7,937 nt of DNA from an uncultured Desulfomonile sp. (GCA_903920415.1 CAIXMD010000328.1:1-7937); one strand, 5' to 3'; shown: positions 1-6,424, counted from the first letter of the stretch. Program-made: numbers and translations. The notes: generated by a model from the letters alone, not told the origin.

Positions 1-915
1 GAAAGGGAACTTTATATTGGGGAACTGTCTGACCTAAAAAACGCAACGCTACCAATTTTTGCCGCCATTGGTGGTATGGCAACACCTGCCCTACTTCACT
101 TTCTTCTCAATCGGGGAACTGAAACACAAGCAGGTGTGGGTATTCCAATGGCAACAGACATTGCTTTTGCACTTGGAGTGCTTGCGCTATTGGGTAGTAG
201 AGTTCCAATATCTCTAAAGATTTTTCTTGCAGCACTAGCCATCATAGACGACTTGGGTGCAATCATCATTATCGCTCTGTTTTATGTGGGGGATTTCTCA
301 CTTCTATATCTAGTCTTGGCTTTAGTGATATTTACAGGTTTGTTGATATTAAATCGTCTCGGTGTACATCGACTACCCCTTTATCTCATTCTTGGATTTT
401 TCATGTGGTACTTTATGCTCAAGTCTGGTATCCACGCTACCATAGCAGGAGTTCTTCTTGCCTTTGCTATTCCGTTCGCACGTGGAGATGAAGAATCACC
501 ATCTTACAAGTTGCAACATTTTTTGCATAAACCCGTAGCTTTTAGCATCATGCCGCTTTTTGCACTGGCAAATACTGGTATTGCTCTAACAGGAAACTGG
601 ATTGATGGTTTGGCAACATCCAACAGTTTAGGAATTTTAACAGGCTTGTTCTTTGGTAAACCGCTAGGAATTACTCTGTTCAGTGTTTTGGCGGTGAAAT
701 TGGGCTTATCCCAATTGCCAACTGACTTGTATTGGAAGCATATCATTGGTGCTGGCTTTCTTGGAGGTATCGGGTTTACGATGTCAATCTTCATAACGTT
801 GTTGGCTTTCGTCAATCCCGAAATTGTTCAAAGTTCAAAGATTAGCATTTTGCTTGGATCACTTGTTGCGGGCACTGTCGGTTTTCTCATTTTGAACAGA
901 CAAACAGCCCATTAA
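1..915 (+). CDS. nhaA: Na+/H+ antiporter NhaA, N-terminus cut off by the window edge
   Basis: Inner-membrane antiporter that exchanges cytoplasmic Na+ for periplasmic H+ to control pH and sodium. The frame is open from base 1, so the gene starts outside the window; 304 residues are visible, ending at TAA 913-915. The internal ATG at 76 is not the start, because the family motif ELSDLKNATLPIFAAIGG lies before it. Visible signatures are ATDIAFALG (Asp at visible residue 53), the IIDDLGAIIII segment with the paired Asp 83/84 that bind and carry the ion in E. coli NhaA (Asp163/164), and GKPLGI with Lys 220 (E. coli Lys300). Hydrophobic segments alternate throughout, as expected for a 12-helix carrier. 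It converges on the M48 protease gene. Base composition looks more AT-rich than in the right half of the window, which may mean foreign origin. The family call is firm; its recent history is inference. Confidence 0.96.
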   Translation, partial: ERELYIGELSDLKNATLPIFAAIGGMATPALLHFLLNRGTETQAGVGIPMATDIAFALGVLALLGSRVPISLKIFLAALAIIDDLGAIIIIALFYVGDFSLLYLVLALVIFTGLLILNRLGVHRLPLYLILGFFMWYFMLKSGIHATIAGVLLAFAIPFARGDEESPSYKLQHFLHKPVAFSIMPLFALANTGIALTGNWIDGLATSNSLGILTGLFFGKPLGITLFSVLAVKLGLSQLPTDLYWKHIIGAGFLGGIGFTMSIFITLLAFVNPEIVQSSKISILLGSLVAGTVGFLILNRQTAH

Positions 916-1053
916 GCCCAAAATGGCCTCGTAGAAAGTTCCTTTTTTTCGATGAGTCAGAACTGAAAAGCGCGGCACTCGTACAAAACCACGAACATCT
1001 CATCGTAAGGGTCTCGGTGTGAGCCCAAAAAAAGCTATTCAAGCAATTGGATC

Positions 1054-1926
1054 TCAGAGAGTGCTCCCTAGGCCGAACTTCACAGGAGATTCCTGATAAA
1101 TTTTTTGCGCAGCACTAAGGTTCTCTGCCAGTTTAGAAACACGATCCTCATCGGCGGGGTGAGTTGACAACCACAACGGAATAGGAGGCTTCTTTATTCT
1201 AGACATCCGGTCCCAAAGCTTTACTGCCTCAGATGGTTCGTACCCTGCTTGTGCCATATATATTTGACCAATCCGATCTGCTTCAAATTCATGAGTGCGG
1301 CTGAACGGAAGGATGATCCCGACAGTACCTCCCAGCCCCATGGCCCCAAGAATTATTCGTGACCTTGTGTCGAGGCTACCATCTTTGTTTCTCAAGATTT
1401 CTCCGCCGAGCCCTACCGCGCTTTGAAGAGCCAGTTTTTGGCTGATTCGTTCACCACCATGGCGCGCCACAGCATGCGCCACTTCATGAGCTACTATGGC
1501 TGCCAACCCGGCTTCATTTTTTGCATAAGGAACTATACCGGTATAGACAACAATTTTGCCTCCCGGCAAACAAAAAGCATTGGGTATGTCCTTGTCAATC
1601 ACTCGAACGTCCCAGTTGAACCCCGGTTTGTCGATGGCCTCTGCGGCTTTACTTATCCGATCTGTTACTTTCCGCACAACATCGTTGATTCGTTGATCCT
1701 TTGACTCCGGTTCTTTGGTCACCACATCGTTGAATGCTTTCAGGGCAAGTGCATTCAATTGGCTGTCCGAAACCATATTGAATTGACGACGTCCTGAGTG
1801 AGGAACGCTTGCACAACCCAACAGTCCAACAATGAGAACAATAAGACACATTTCTACTGCAACTTGCTGCAAGCAATGTCTGACCCTCGCCAGCTCTTGA
1901 TTGGATTGATTCATAGAGTGTTTCAT
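1054..1926 (-). CDS. M48 family zinc metalloprotease, predicted lipoprotein
   Basis: Predicted envelope zinc endopeptidase, probably in quality control of membrane or outer-membrane proteins, like E. coli LoiP/BepA or mitochondrial Oma1. Counting from the ATG at 1926 (290 residues), a hydrophobic stretch ends in GLLGC, a plausible lipobox with the lipidated Cys at residue 38. The metalloprotease domain follows: NAFCLPGGKIVVYTG near 116-130, the HEVAH zinc motif at 147-151, the third-ligand motif HEFEAD near 212-217 and the STHPADEDR motif near 254-262. The start is uncertain. ATG 1926 and ATG 1914 give believable signal peptides, though neither has a clear Shine-Dalgarno. The frame runs back to a GTG at 2016, but that would overlap the start of the divergent zinc-ribbon gene. 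No TPR repeats follow the protease domain, unlike BepA. Substrate unknown. Confidence 0.9.
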   Translation of the reverse strand: MKHSMNQSNQELARVRHCLQQVAVEMCLIVLIVGLLGCASVPHSGRRQFNMVSDSQLNALALKAFNDVVTKEPESKDQRINDVVRKVTDRISKAAEAIDKPGFNWDVRVIDKDIPNAFCLPGGKIVVYTGIVPYAKNEAGLAAIVAHEVAHAVARHGGERISQKLALQSAVGLGGEILRNKDGSLDTRSRIILGAMGLGGTVGIILPFSRTHEFEADRIGQIYMAQAGYEPSEAVKLWDRMSRIKKPPIPLWLSTHPADEDRVSKLAENLSAAQKIYQESPVKFGLGSTL

Positions 1927-1966
1927 GCTAATCTTATAGTTCATCAATCGCATCGGAAGGCAGTCC

Positions 1967-1971
1967 GGAGG
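1967..1971 (+). promoter_or_regulatory. Shine-Dalgarno GGAGG that sets a TTG start
   Basis: A perfect GGAGG lies 6 bases before TTG 1978-1980. This spacing is ideal, and no ATG or GTG in the same frame close to the zinc-ribbon domain has such a site. It decides the start of the downstream small protein. Confidence 0.75.
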
Positions 1972-1977
1972 CTCACT

Positions 1978-2196
1978 TTGAAGTGCGACCAGTGTGGTTA
2001 TGTAAGTTTTGACCACAATCTTGTATGTCCCTCCTGTGGCAGCGATCTGACATTGACCCGCACCAGATTAGAAATGAATTATGAGCCACCAGAAGCTGAT
2101 TTTAGCCAACTTTTCAGGATTCAATCCTCTTCGGATGATATCGAACTCGAACTAGCTCCTGAAGAAGATGATTTCGAATTTATCCTCGACGATTGA
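1978..2196 (+). CDS. small zinc-ribbon protein with acidic tail (TTG start)
   Basis: A 72-residue protein of unknown function. Residues 3-6 (CDQC) and 18-21 (CPSC) form a CxxC-N11-CxxC zinc ribbon of rubredoxin/rubrerythrin-like type, with aromatic residues between the knuckles. The rest is rich in Asp and Glu, ending in EEDDFEFILDD, and looks disordered or protein-binding. The start is taken as TTG 1978 because of the GGAGG six bases upstream. A longer frame back to an ATG at 1798 would run antisense through the signal peptide of the M48 gene and adds nothing domain-like. It is divergent from the M48 lipoprotein, with about 50 bp between the starts, so the two could share a control region. 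A role in binding a nucleic acid or protein partner is only a guess. Confidence 0.75.
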   Translation: MKCDQCGYVSFDHNLVCPSCGSDLTLTRTRLEMNYEPPEADFSQLFRIQSSSDDIELELAPEEDDFEFILDD

Positions 2197-2215
2197 TACT
2201 ACGCCCACCCTAGTT

Positions 2216-2254
2216 CCTTGAAGCTGCAGCCTTCAGGGGAAACTCTGTTTTTTT
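2216..2254 (+). terminator. possible terminator between convergent genes
   Basis: An imperfect hairpin has TGAAG (2219-2223) pairing with CTTCA (2231-2235) around a 7-base loop, extended by CC/GG with one bulge. A run of seven T at 2248-2254 follows. It sits 20 bases after the zinc-ribbon stop, where the convergent gene pair needs one. The 12-base gap between stem and T-run is too long for a textbook terminator, so confidence is low. Confidence 0.35.
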
Positions 2255-2292
2255 CTGGAGTTATTCGATGCGGACCAAGCTGGATTACCGAT

Positions 2293-2694
2293 TTAATCTT
2301 CCATTGCTTCAAGCGGCCACTGGCTTCTCTCCTGGAGGACCTCCCTTAAAATCTTTAACGCCCTATTAACTACCGGCATTCCACCGTAAATCCCGCATTG
2401 AAAAATTACTTCCGCCACATCCCGCGGGTTGCACCCAACGTTTAGTGCACCGTAAATATGAAGCTTCAGTTCATCGGTTCGTTCAAGAACCGTCAGCGCA
2501 CCTACACTGACAAGTTGTCGCGTGGGATGTGGTATGCGCTCCCGAGCATAAATTTGGCCGGTGATGAACAGGGAGAGATCTTTGGCCAAGTTTTTGTCGA
2601 ACGAGCGCCACAGATCAAAGGGTCTCTCATTTGGGTAGCCGTCGAAATACAGTTTTGCCGTTTTCGCCGTTTTTGTCTTTAGATCTTCATCCAT
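2293..2694 (-). CDS. carboxymuconolactone decarboxylase (CMD/AhpD-like) family protein
   Basis: A 133-residue single-domain protein of the CMD superfamily (all-helical fold; PcaC-like decarboxylases and AhpD-like alkylhydroperoxidases). The core is recognisable from about residue 58 to 121: ARERIPHPTRQLVSVGALTV, then the helix ELKLHIYGALNVG, then DVAEVIFQCGIYGGMPVVNRAL. This matches the PcaC-type pattern. The CxxC pair that makes AhpD a peroxidase is absent, so peroxidase activity is unlikely. The start at ATG 2694 is favoured over the upstream ATG at 2736 because GAGGT (2699-2703) sits four bases before it and the extra 14 residues look non-domain. It follows the metallo-hydrolase gene on the same strand after about 120 bp, so co-transcription is possible but not shown. 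No protocatechuate-pathway neighbours are present; the substrate is unknown. Confidence 0.88.
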   Translation of the reverse strand: MDEDLKTKTAKTAKLYFDGYPNERPFDLWRSFDKNLAKDLSLFITGQIYARERIPHPTRQLVSVGALTVLERTDELKLHIYGALNVGCNPRDVAEVIFQCGIYGGMPVVNRALKILREVLQERSQWPLEAMED

Positions 2695-2814
2695 AATCAC
2701 CTCAGTGGTAACTCGGCTGGTTCGCCGAAAGTGCAAAGGCTTCTCAACTGTTACAATTAATTAGGAGAAGCGGTTGGAAGCAAAAAGGACATCACAATTT
2801 TTTCATGGCCCGAA

Positions 2815-3738
2815 TTAGTCGAGGGTGATCTTCATACCGTCTCGAGTTACAACCACCGGCCCAGGGATCCCGTAATCCCTGCATATCCTGTCCACCACGT
2901 CCTGCCACTCTGATGCACAGCGGGGAACCGGGTAAGGAATGCTTGAATTAGGCTCGGACAGAGGAGACAAAGGGGTGAGTTTTTTCAGAAAGTTGTTGCA
3001 CGAATCTCCTGGGACCTGGTCTCCATCGGAGATATGAACCAGATAGGTTGCTTTCCTGGGTTTCCATCTCCTGATGTACTCTATGGCATTCTGAAAGCTC
3101 ATGTGGGATGGCCGATTTTCGTGAGGTTCGTTGAGCCAGTGAGACTGAATGATCAAGACATCAGGCTCACTAAGAATGCCGGGCTCGTCTTCTATCGTCA
3201 TAAAATCCGAGGTATAAACTATCTTTATCCAGCCGTCTGCCTCTTGTGTCTCCAAGACATATCCCACAGAGCCATTAGCAGACTCCCCGTGAAAGGTCTT
3301 GAAAGGGGTTATCCTGGCAGTGGTGCGTTCGAGAGGAAGTCCTGGGAACGCAAGACGTCTTTCAATTAGGGAGTTCAGGAGATACCCAAAACGAATTTCG
3401 ATGGATTTCCAGGTCTGTTCGGTGGCATATACCGGAATGGGGGTCCATGAGTGTTCGGGTACAGACCTTCTGAAAGCCAATAGATCGTCCAGCCCAAGAA
3501 AATGGTCACCGTGCTCGTGGGTGATAAGTATTAAATCAGGACGTTTTACGCCATGAGCGATCATCTGGGCACGCAGATCAGGTCCGCAATCCACCAGAAT
3601 GCTTTCCATGCTCTTTACCAGAAAGGATGTCCTCGTCCGTTCTTCCCTTCGATCTGTCATCATCGTGCATATAGCACAGTTGCAAGAATGCTCAGGAACG
3701 CACCATGCGCTACCGGTGCCTAGCATCAGAATTTCCAT
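2815..3738 (-). CDS. PhnP-like metallo-beta-lactamase-fold phosphodiesterase
   Basis: A 307-residue MBL-fold hydrolase resembling PhnP (5-phosphoribosyl 1,2-cyclic phosphate phosphodiesterase). Visible marks in order: GTGSAWCVP near residue 7, the Cys cluster C19-x-C21-xx-C24 that in PhnP forms a structural zinc site, the catalytic THEHGDH (His74, His76, Asp78, His79), His150, Asp178 in YTSDF and His235 in LVHIS. A C-terminal DGMKI resembles the DGMEI end of E. coli PhnP. The PhnP structural-zinc His after the THIS-type motif is replaced here by Asp238. It is longer than PhnP (about 250 residues), with extra sequence after residue 240 including Cys247, Cys274 and Cys286. ATG 3738 has GGGAG seven bases upstream. 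No other phn genes are nearby, so a C-P lyase role is not supported; it may act on another cyclic phosphodiester. The fold is certain, the substrate is not. Confidence 0.88.
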   Translation of the reverse strand: MEILMLGTGSAWCVPEHSCNCAICTMMTDRREERTRTSFLVKSMESILVDCGPDLRAQMIAHGVKRPDLILITHEHGDHFLGLDDLLAFRRSVPEHSWTPIPVYATEQTWKSIEIRFGYLLNSLIERRLAFPGLPLERTTARITPFKTFHGESANGSVGYVLETQEADGWIKIVYTSDFMTIEDEPGILSEPDVLIIQSHWLNEPHENRPSHMSFQNAIEYIRRWKPRKATYLVHISDGDQVPGDSCNNFLKKLTPLSPLSEPNSSIPYPVPRCASEWQDVVDRICRDYGIPGPVVVTRDGMKITLD

Positions 3739-3980
3739 TACTTATCTCCCAATATGATAGTCATTTGAGGAGCCAGAAAATTTGAAGGAATCTTTCAAGA
3801 AAGAAGGATAATGAATCCAATAAGCTAATTTAATTAATCAAATTAAATGTTCAGGATGGAGGTGACCTCGTAATTCAAAGAAAACAGCCTGATCGATAGT
3901 CTATTTCTAACAGATGAAAGCCGTTTATGGAAATTTGTCTTATTTTGCGCGCTGAGATAAGCTCCTTGTATTGCAGAGCC
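3739..3980. other. AT-rich intergenic region with three inverted repeats
   Basis: A gene-free 242 bp gap between infA and the PhnP-like gene. It holds TCTTTC-AA-GAAAGA (3791-3804), ATTTAATT-N5-AATTAAAT (3828-3848) and GAGGT-G-ACCTC (3859-3869). No convincing -35/-10 pair or terminator with a T-run was found on the - strand. The repeats are plausible operator or RNA-hairpin elements controlling the downstream hydrolase gene, but this is inference. Confidence 0.4.
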
Positions 3981-4199
3981 TCACTTGCCGCGATACACTA
4001 TCAAGCCATGGGAGAGATCATAGGGGGATAGAGCGACTGTCACTCGGTCGCCTAGAAGTACTTTTATTCTGAACCTAGACATCCTGCCGGACAATTTTGT
4101 CCTAATGCTTCTGCCATCGTCGGTTTCAACCTGATACATTCCTCCCGAATGAACCTTGACCACGGTTCCTTCAACTTTAATATTGTCTTCTCTACTCAC
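3981..4199 (-). CDS. infA: translation initiation factor IF-1 (divergent form)
   Basis: A 72-residue S1/OB-fold protein that binds the 30S ribosomal A site during initiation. It has the standard IF-1 length and frame: SREDNIKVEGTVV at the start, LSGRM-x-RFRIKVLLGDRVTV in the middle and LSPYDLSHGLIVYRGK at the end. The start is GTG 4197-4199, preceded by a purine-rich GGAAAGG about eight bases away. The middle is unusual: the typical LPNAMFRVELENGH segment is replaced by HSGGMYQVETDDGRS, and SGKMRKxxIRI by SGRMSRFRIKV. Several Proteobacteria have a second IF-1, and this may be such a paralogue. It follows kdsB after 166 bp and has its own strong promoter candidate and a long leader, so it is probably transcribed independently of the kdn genes as well as by read-through. 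Confidence 0.95.
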   Translation of the reverse strand: MSREDNIKVEGTVVKVHSGGMYQVETDDGRSIRTKLSGRMSRFRIKVLLGDRVTVALSPYDLSHGLIVYRGK

Positions 4200-4222
4200 T
4201 TCTAACGCCTTTCCTTATCACC

Positions 4223-4239
4223 CTTTGGCCAAGCCAAAG
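4223..4239. repeat. perfect hairpin in the infA leader
   Basis: CTTTGGC (4223-4229) and GCCAAAG (4233-4239) form a perfect 7-bp stem with a 3-base loop, ending 23 bases upstream of the infA GTG. There is no T-run on either strand, so it is not an intrinsic terminator. Being close to the Shine-Dalgarno, it could affect translation or mRNA stability. Confidence 0.6.
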
Positions 4240-4262
4240 AGTTTAAAGCTCCCTTAACGATG

Positions 4263-4304
4263 CCTTTTAGTTTATAATCGTACAGATGAATTCATCCTAA
4301 AAGG
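4263..4304. repeat. nested inverted repeats in the infA leader
   Basis: CCTTTTAG (4263-4270) pairs with CTAAAAGG (4297-4304). Inside it lies the perfect 12-bp palindrome GATGAATTCATC (4285-4296). Both fall between the predicted infA promoter and the infA start, so they may be an operator or alternative RNA folds. No T-run follows on the - strand. Confidence 0.5.
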
Positions 4305-4341
4305 GCCGGTGTTGGATGATAGTCCTCAATTCCTCTCTGCA

Positions 4342-4369
4342 CTTATAGCCGGTAATTACATTTTGTCAA
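4342..4369 (-). promoter_or_regulatory. strong sigma70-type promoter for infA, overlapping the kdsB stop
   Basis: On the - strand TTGACA (4364-4369) is followed after 16 bp by TATAAG (4342-4347). The -35 is perfect and the -10 matches 5 of 6. The -35 overlaps the kdsB stop codon (TGA, 4366-4368). Transcription would start near 4335, giving an infA leader of roughly 135 bases. Confidence 0.65.
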
Positions 4370-5133
4370 ATGATCTTTCCATAAGCTGCCCTGACCCGTT
4401 CCAAATCTACCGGCGTATCAACCTCAATTGAATCCTTCTCAGTGATTACTACCTTTATACGAAATCCATTTTCCATTGCCCTGAGCTGTTCCAGACCCTC
4501 TGCCTGCTCCAAGAATCCTCTCGGCAGGGCACTGAATTTCTGAAGAAAATCATTACGATACGCGTATATTCCATGATGCTTGTAGTAAACTGGCGCTGAT
4601 TTTAGATCTCTGAAGAAAGGAATTGTAGCCCTCGAGAAGTACATGGCAAAGCCGTCTTTGTCCACAACGGTCTTAACCGCATTGGGATGAGTTATCTCAT
4701 CATCATTTACAATCTTGTAGATCAGGGTACTCATGGGGATTGCAGGATCAGACAATAGTGGTTGCATGACCTCTTCAATCATGACTGAATCGAAGAGAGG
4801 TTGATCTCCCTGAATATTAACTGCGATATCCATTCCGTCGAGTCCTAATTGAACCGCTGCCTCAGCAATTCTATCGGTCCCTGAAGGATGCTCTCGGGAT
4901 GTCATGAGCGCCTGTCCCCCCAAGCCGCAGACCATGTCGAATATCTCACCTGAGTCTGTTGCGACATATACATTGTCCAAAAGCAACGAACCAACTGCCC
5001 TTTCGTACACCCTCATTATCATGGGCCTTCCGCATATGTCGGCCAGCGGCTTTCCAGGGAAGCGAGTGGATTGCTCTCTTGCCGGAATGAACCCAACAGC
5101 CTTTACTTTCTCTACTTCCACTGGTTGACTCAT
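4366..5133 (-). CDS. kdsB: CMP-Kdo synthetase, probably 8-amino-Kdo-specific
   Basis: Cytoplasmic cytidylyltransferase that activates Kdo, or here probably 8-amino-3,8-dideoxy-manno-octulosonate (Kdo8N, EC 2.7.7.90), with CTP for transfer to lipid A. Family motifs from ATG 5133 (255 residues): the nucleotide-binding loop IPAREQSTRFPGKPL near residue 16, SGTDRIAEA, NIQGDQP, YFSRATIPFFRD, KHHGIYAYR, LEQLRAMENG and VDTPVDLERVRA. Differences from E. coli KdsB include GDQP for GDEP, AREQS for ARYAS and SIEVDTP for GTGVDTP. The kdnB and kdnA neighbours argue for Kdo8N specificity, as in Shewanella. The start is uncertain: the frame stays open upstream with TTG codons at 5190 and 5187, but neither these nor ATG 5133 has a good Shine-Dalgarno. 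ATG 5133 gives the usual family length. The gap to kdnA is 82 bp on the same strand. Confidence 0.92.
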   Translation of the reverse strand: MSQPVEVEKVKAVGFIPAREQSTRFPGKPLADICGRPMIMRVYERAVGSLLLDNVYVATDSGEIFDMVCGLGGQALMTSREHPSGTDRIAEAAVQLGLDGMDIAVNIQGDQPLFDSVMIEEVMQPLLSDPAIPMSTLIYKIVNDDEITHPNAVKTVVDKDGFAMYFSRATIPFFRDLKSAPVYYKHHGIYAYRNDFLQKFSALPRGFLEQAEGLEQLRAMENGFRIKVVITEKDSIEVDTPVDLERVRAAYGKII

Positions 5134-5215
5134 ATACGCTGCAATTAAACCATCAATAGCTTTTATGTCATTGCCTGGGTTGTCCAACAAAGCAAGAAGG
5201 GTGTAAAAGTCGAGT

Positions 5216-6424
5216 TCATTGCAAAATCTTATTGCCTATTGTCTTAAGTTCCATCTCTATACGGGCTAAAGTGTCTGTGTCCATTTTGAGGAAAATAGGT
5301 ATAACCAGCAGTCTCTCGACAATACTGGTGGTCTTGGGCAGCATGTCCTTTGAATATACGACCTCTCTGGCATTCGGCATGCCGGCGAAAGGGAGAGGAC
5401 CCGGCCATGCTGTTTTTCTTTCGATCAAGTGCTCCCAATTTGGAAGAAAATGCCAAAGATTGTTCTTGAAGTATATAGCGGTTAATCCTTTTTCGGTTAA
5501 ACCCTTATGAAAGGCTATAGCTTTTTCCGCATCCGGGAGGAGAAAACAAATATGAGTGAAACTGTCTTTTCCTTCATCCGGCAGCCTTCTCATGGTCACA
5601 CCTTGAATACTCTCCAAGGTTTTTCTTATGCTGGCCTGATTCTTTTCCTGCACCTTTATCATTTCAGGAAGTTTACTGAGTTGAGCAAGTCCTATAGCTC
5701 CATTCAGTTCGGTCATCCTGTAGTTGAATCCAAGAAAGTTTCTTCCTTCCAATGCGCGTCCTACCGCCGGATTATGGTCGTGACCGTGGTCAGCATATTC
5801 TGAAGCCCTCAAGTAGAGGTCCCTGTTGTTGGTGACAACCATGCCGCCTTCACCCGTAGTGATGGTCTTATAAAAATCGAAGGAAAATGTCCCCATTTCT
5901 CCCCAGGTTCCTACTTTTCTTCCTTCCACTTCTGCCCCAAGGGCCTGAGCCGTGTCTTCAATCACCTTGATATTGTGTCTTTGTGCAATGGTTAAGATCT
6001 CTTTGATCCGGGCTGGAGAACCAAGCATATGAACAGGTATCACCGCCTTCGTCCGACTGGTGATTTTCTTCTCAAAATCTTGGGGGTCCATGTTGAGGGT
6101 TTCGTCAATTTCCGATGGTATCGGAATAGCGCCTGCTTCAATGATAGCTTCAAAGGTTGCAACGAAAGTGAAGCCCTGTGTGATCACCTCGTCTCCGGGC
6201 CCTACACCCAAAGCGGCAAGCGCTACTTTAAGAGCTGAGGTTCCAGAAGTAACCGCATGGGCATAGACAGCTCCATTATAAGCTGCAAATCTTTCTTCAA
6301 ACTCTTTGACCTTGTAAATACCATTCCTCTCGTTCTTGAACTCGTAGCGAAAGAAGATGCCTGTGTCTAGTACGTCCTTAATTTGTTCTTTTTCCTCTGT
6401 TCCTATCCATTCGTATCCGGGCAT
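5216..6424 (-). CDS. kdnA: 8-amino-3,8-dideoxy-manno-octulosonate transaminase (DegT/AHBA family)
   Basis: A 402-residue PLP-dependent aminotransferase of the DegT/DnrJ/EryC1/StrS family, which aminates sugar aldehydes or ketones. Beside kdnB and kdsB it is best read as KdnA (EC 2.6.1.109), which converts 8-oxo-Kdo to Kdo8N, typically with glutamate as amino donor. Visible residues: TSGTSALKVAL (59-69) for cofactor phosphate binding, EDTAQALGA with Asp157 facing the pyridine nitrogen, and SFDFYKTITTGEGG with Lys186 as the Schiff-base lysine. NFLGFNYRMTELNGAIGLAQL (229-249) is the usual family C-terminal signature. ATG 6424 follows a perfect AGGAGG, so the start is secure. It lies 129 bp downstream of kdnB and 82 bp upstream of kdsB on one strand. 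The family is certain; the substrate rests on gene context and on the TITTGEGG-type sequence. Other nucleotide-sugar aminotransferases are the main alternative. Confidence 0.9.
   Translation of the reverse strand: MPGYEWIGTEEKEQIKDVLDTGIFFRYEFKNERNGIYKVKEFEERFAAYNGAVYAHAVTSGTSALKVALAALGVGPGDEVITQGFTFVATFEAIIEAGAIPIPSEIDETLNMDPQDFEKKITSRTKAVIPVHMLGSPARIKEILTIAQRHNIKVIEDTAQALGAEVEGRKVGTWGEMGTFSFDFYKTITTGEGGMVVTNNRDLYLRASEYADHGHDHNPAVGRALEGRNFLGFNYRMTELNGAIGLAQLSKLPEMIKVQEKNQASIRKTLESIQGVTMRRLPDEGKDSFTHICFLLPDAEKAIAFHKGLTEKGLTAIYFKNNLWHFLPNWEHLIERKTAWPGPLPFAGMPNAREVVYSKDMLPKTTSIVERLLVIPIFLKMDTDTLARIEMELKTIGNKILQ

Noticed and set aside
942..1005. Possible nhaA terminator: a T7 run at 943-949 and the repeat CGATGAG/CTCATCG (950-956, 999-1005)
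   Set aside because: No stem precedes the T-run, and the 7-bp repeat has a loop of over 40 bases and no T-run behind it.
1798..1977. Extension of the zinc-ribbon protein back to ATG 1798
   Set aside because: It would run antisense through the M48 lipoprotein signal region, and a perfect GGAGG supports TTG 1978 instead.
1927..2016. Longer M48 protein starting at GTG 2016
   Set aside because: The nearest GGAGGG is 12 bases away, it would overlap the start of the divergent gene, and it would place about 67 residues before the lipobox Cys.
2293..2694. AhpD-type alkylhydroperoxidase for the CMD-family protein
   Set aside because: The CxxC redox pair required for that activity is absent; a PcaC-like pattern fits better.
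5163..5219. Tiny 18-codon - strand ORF overlapping the kdnA stop as ATGA
   Set aside because: No ribosome site of its own is evident and the peptide has no recognisable character; ATGA overlaps arise often by chance.
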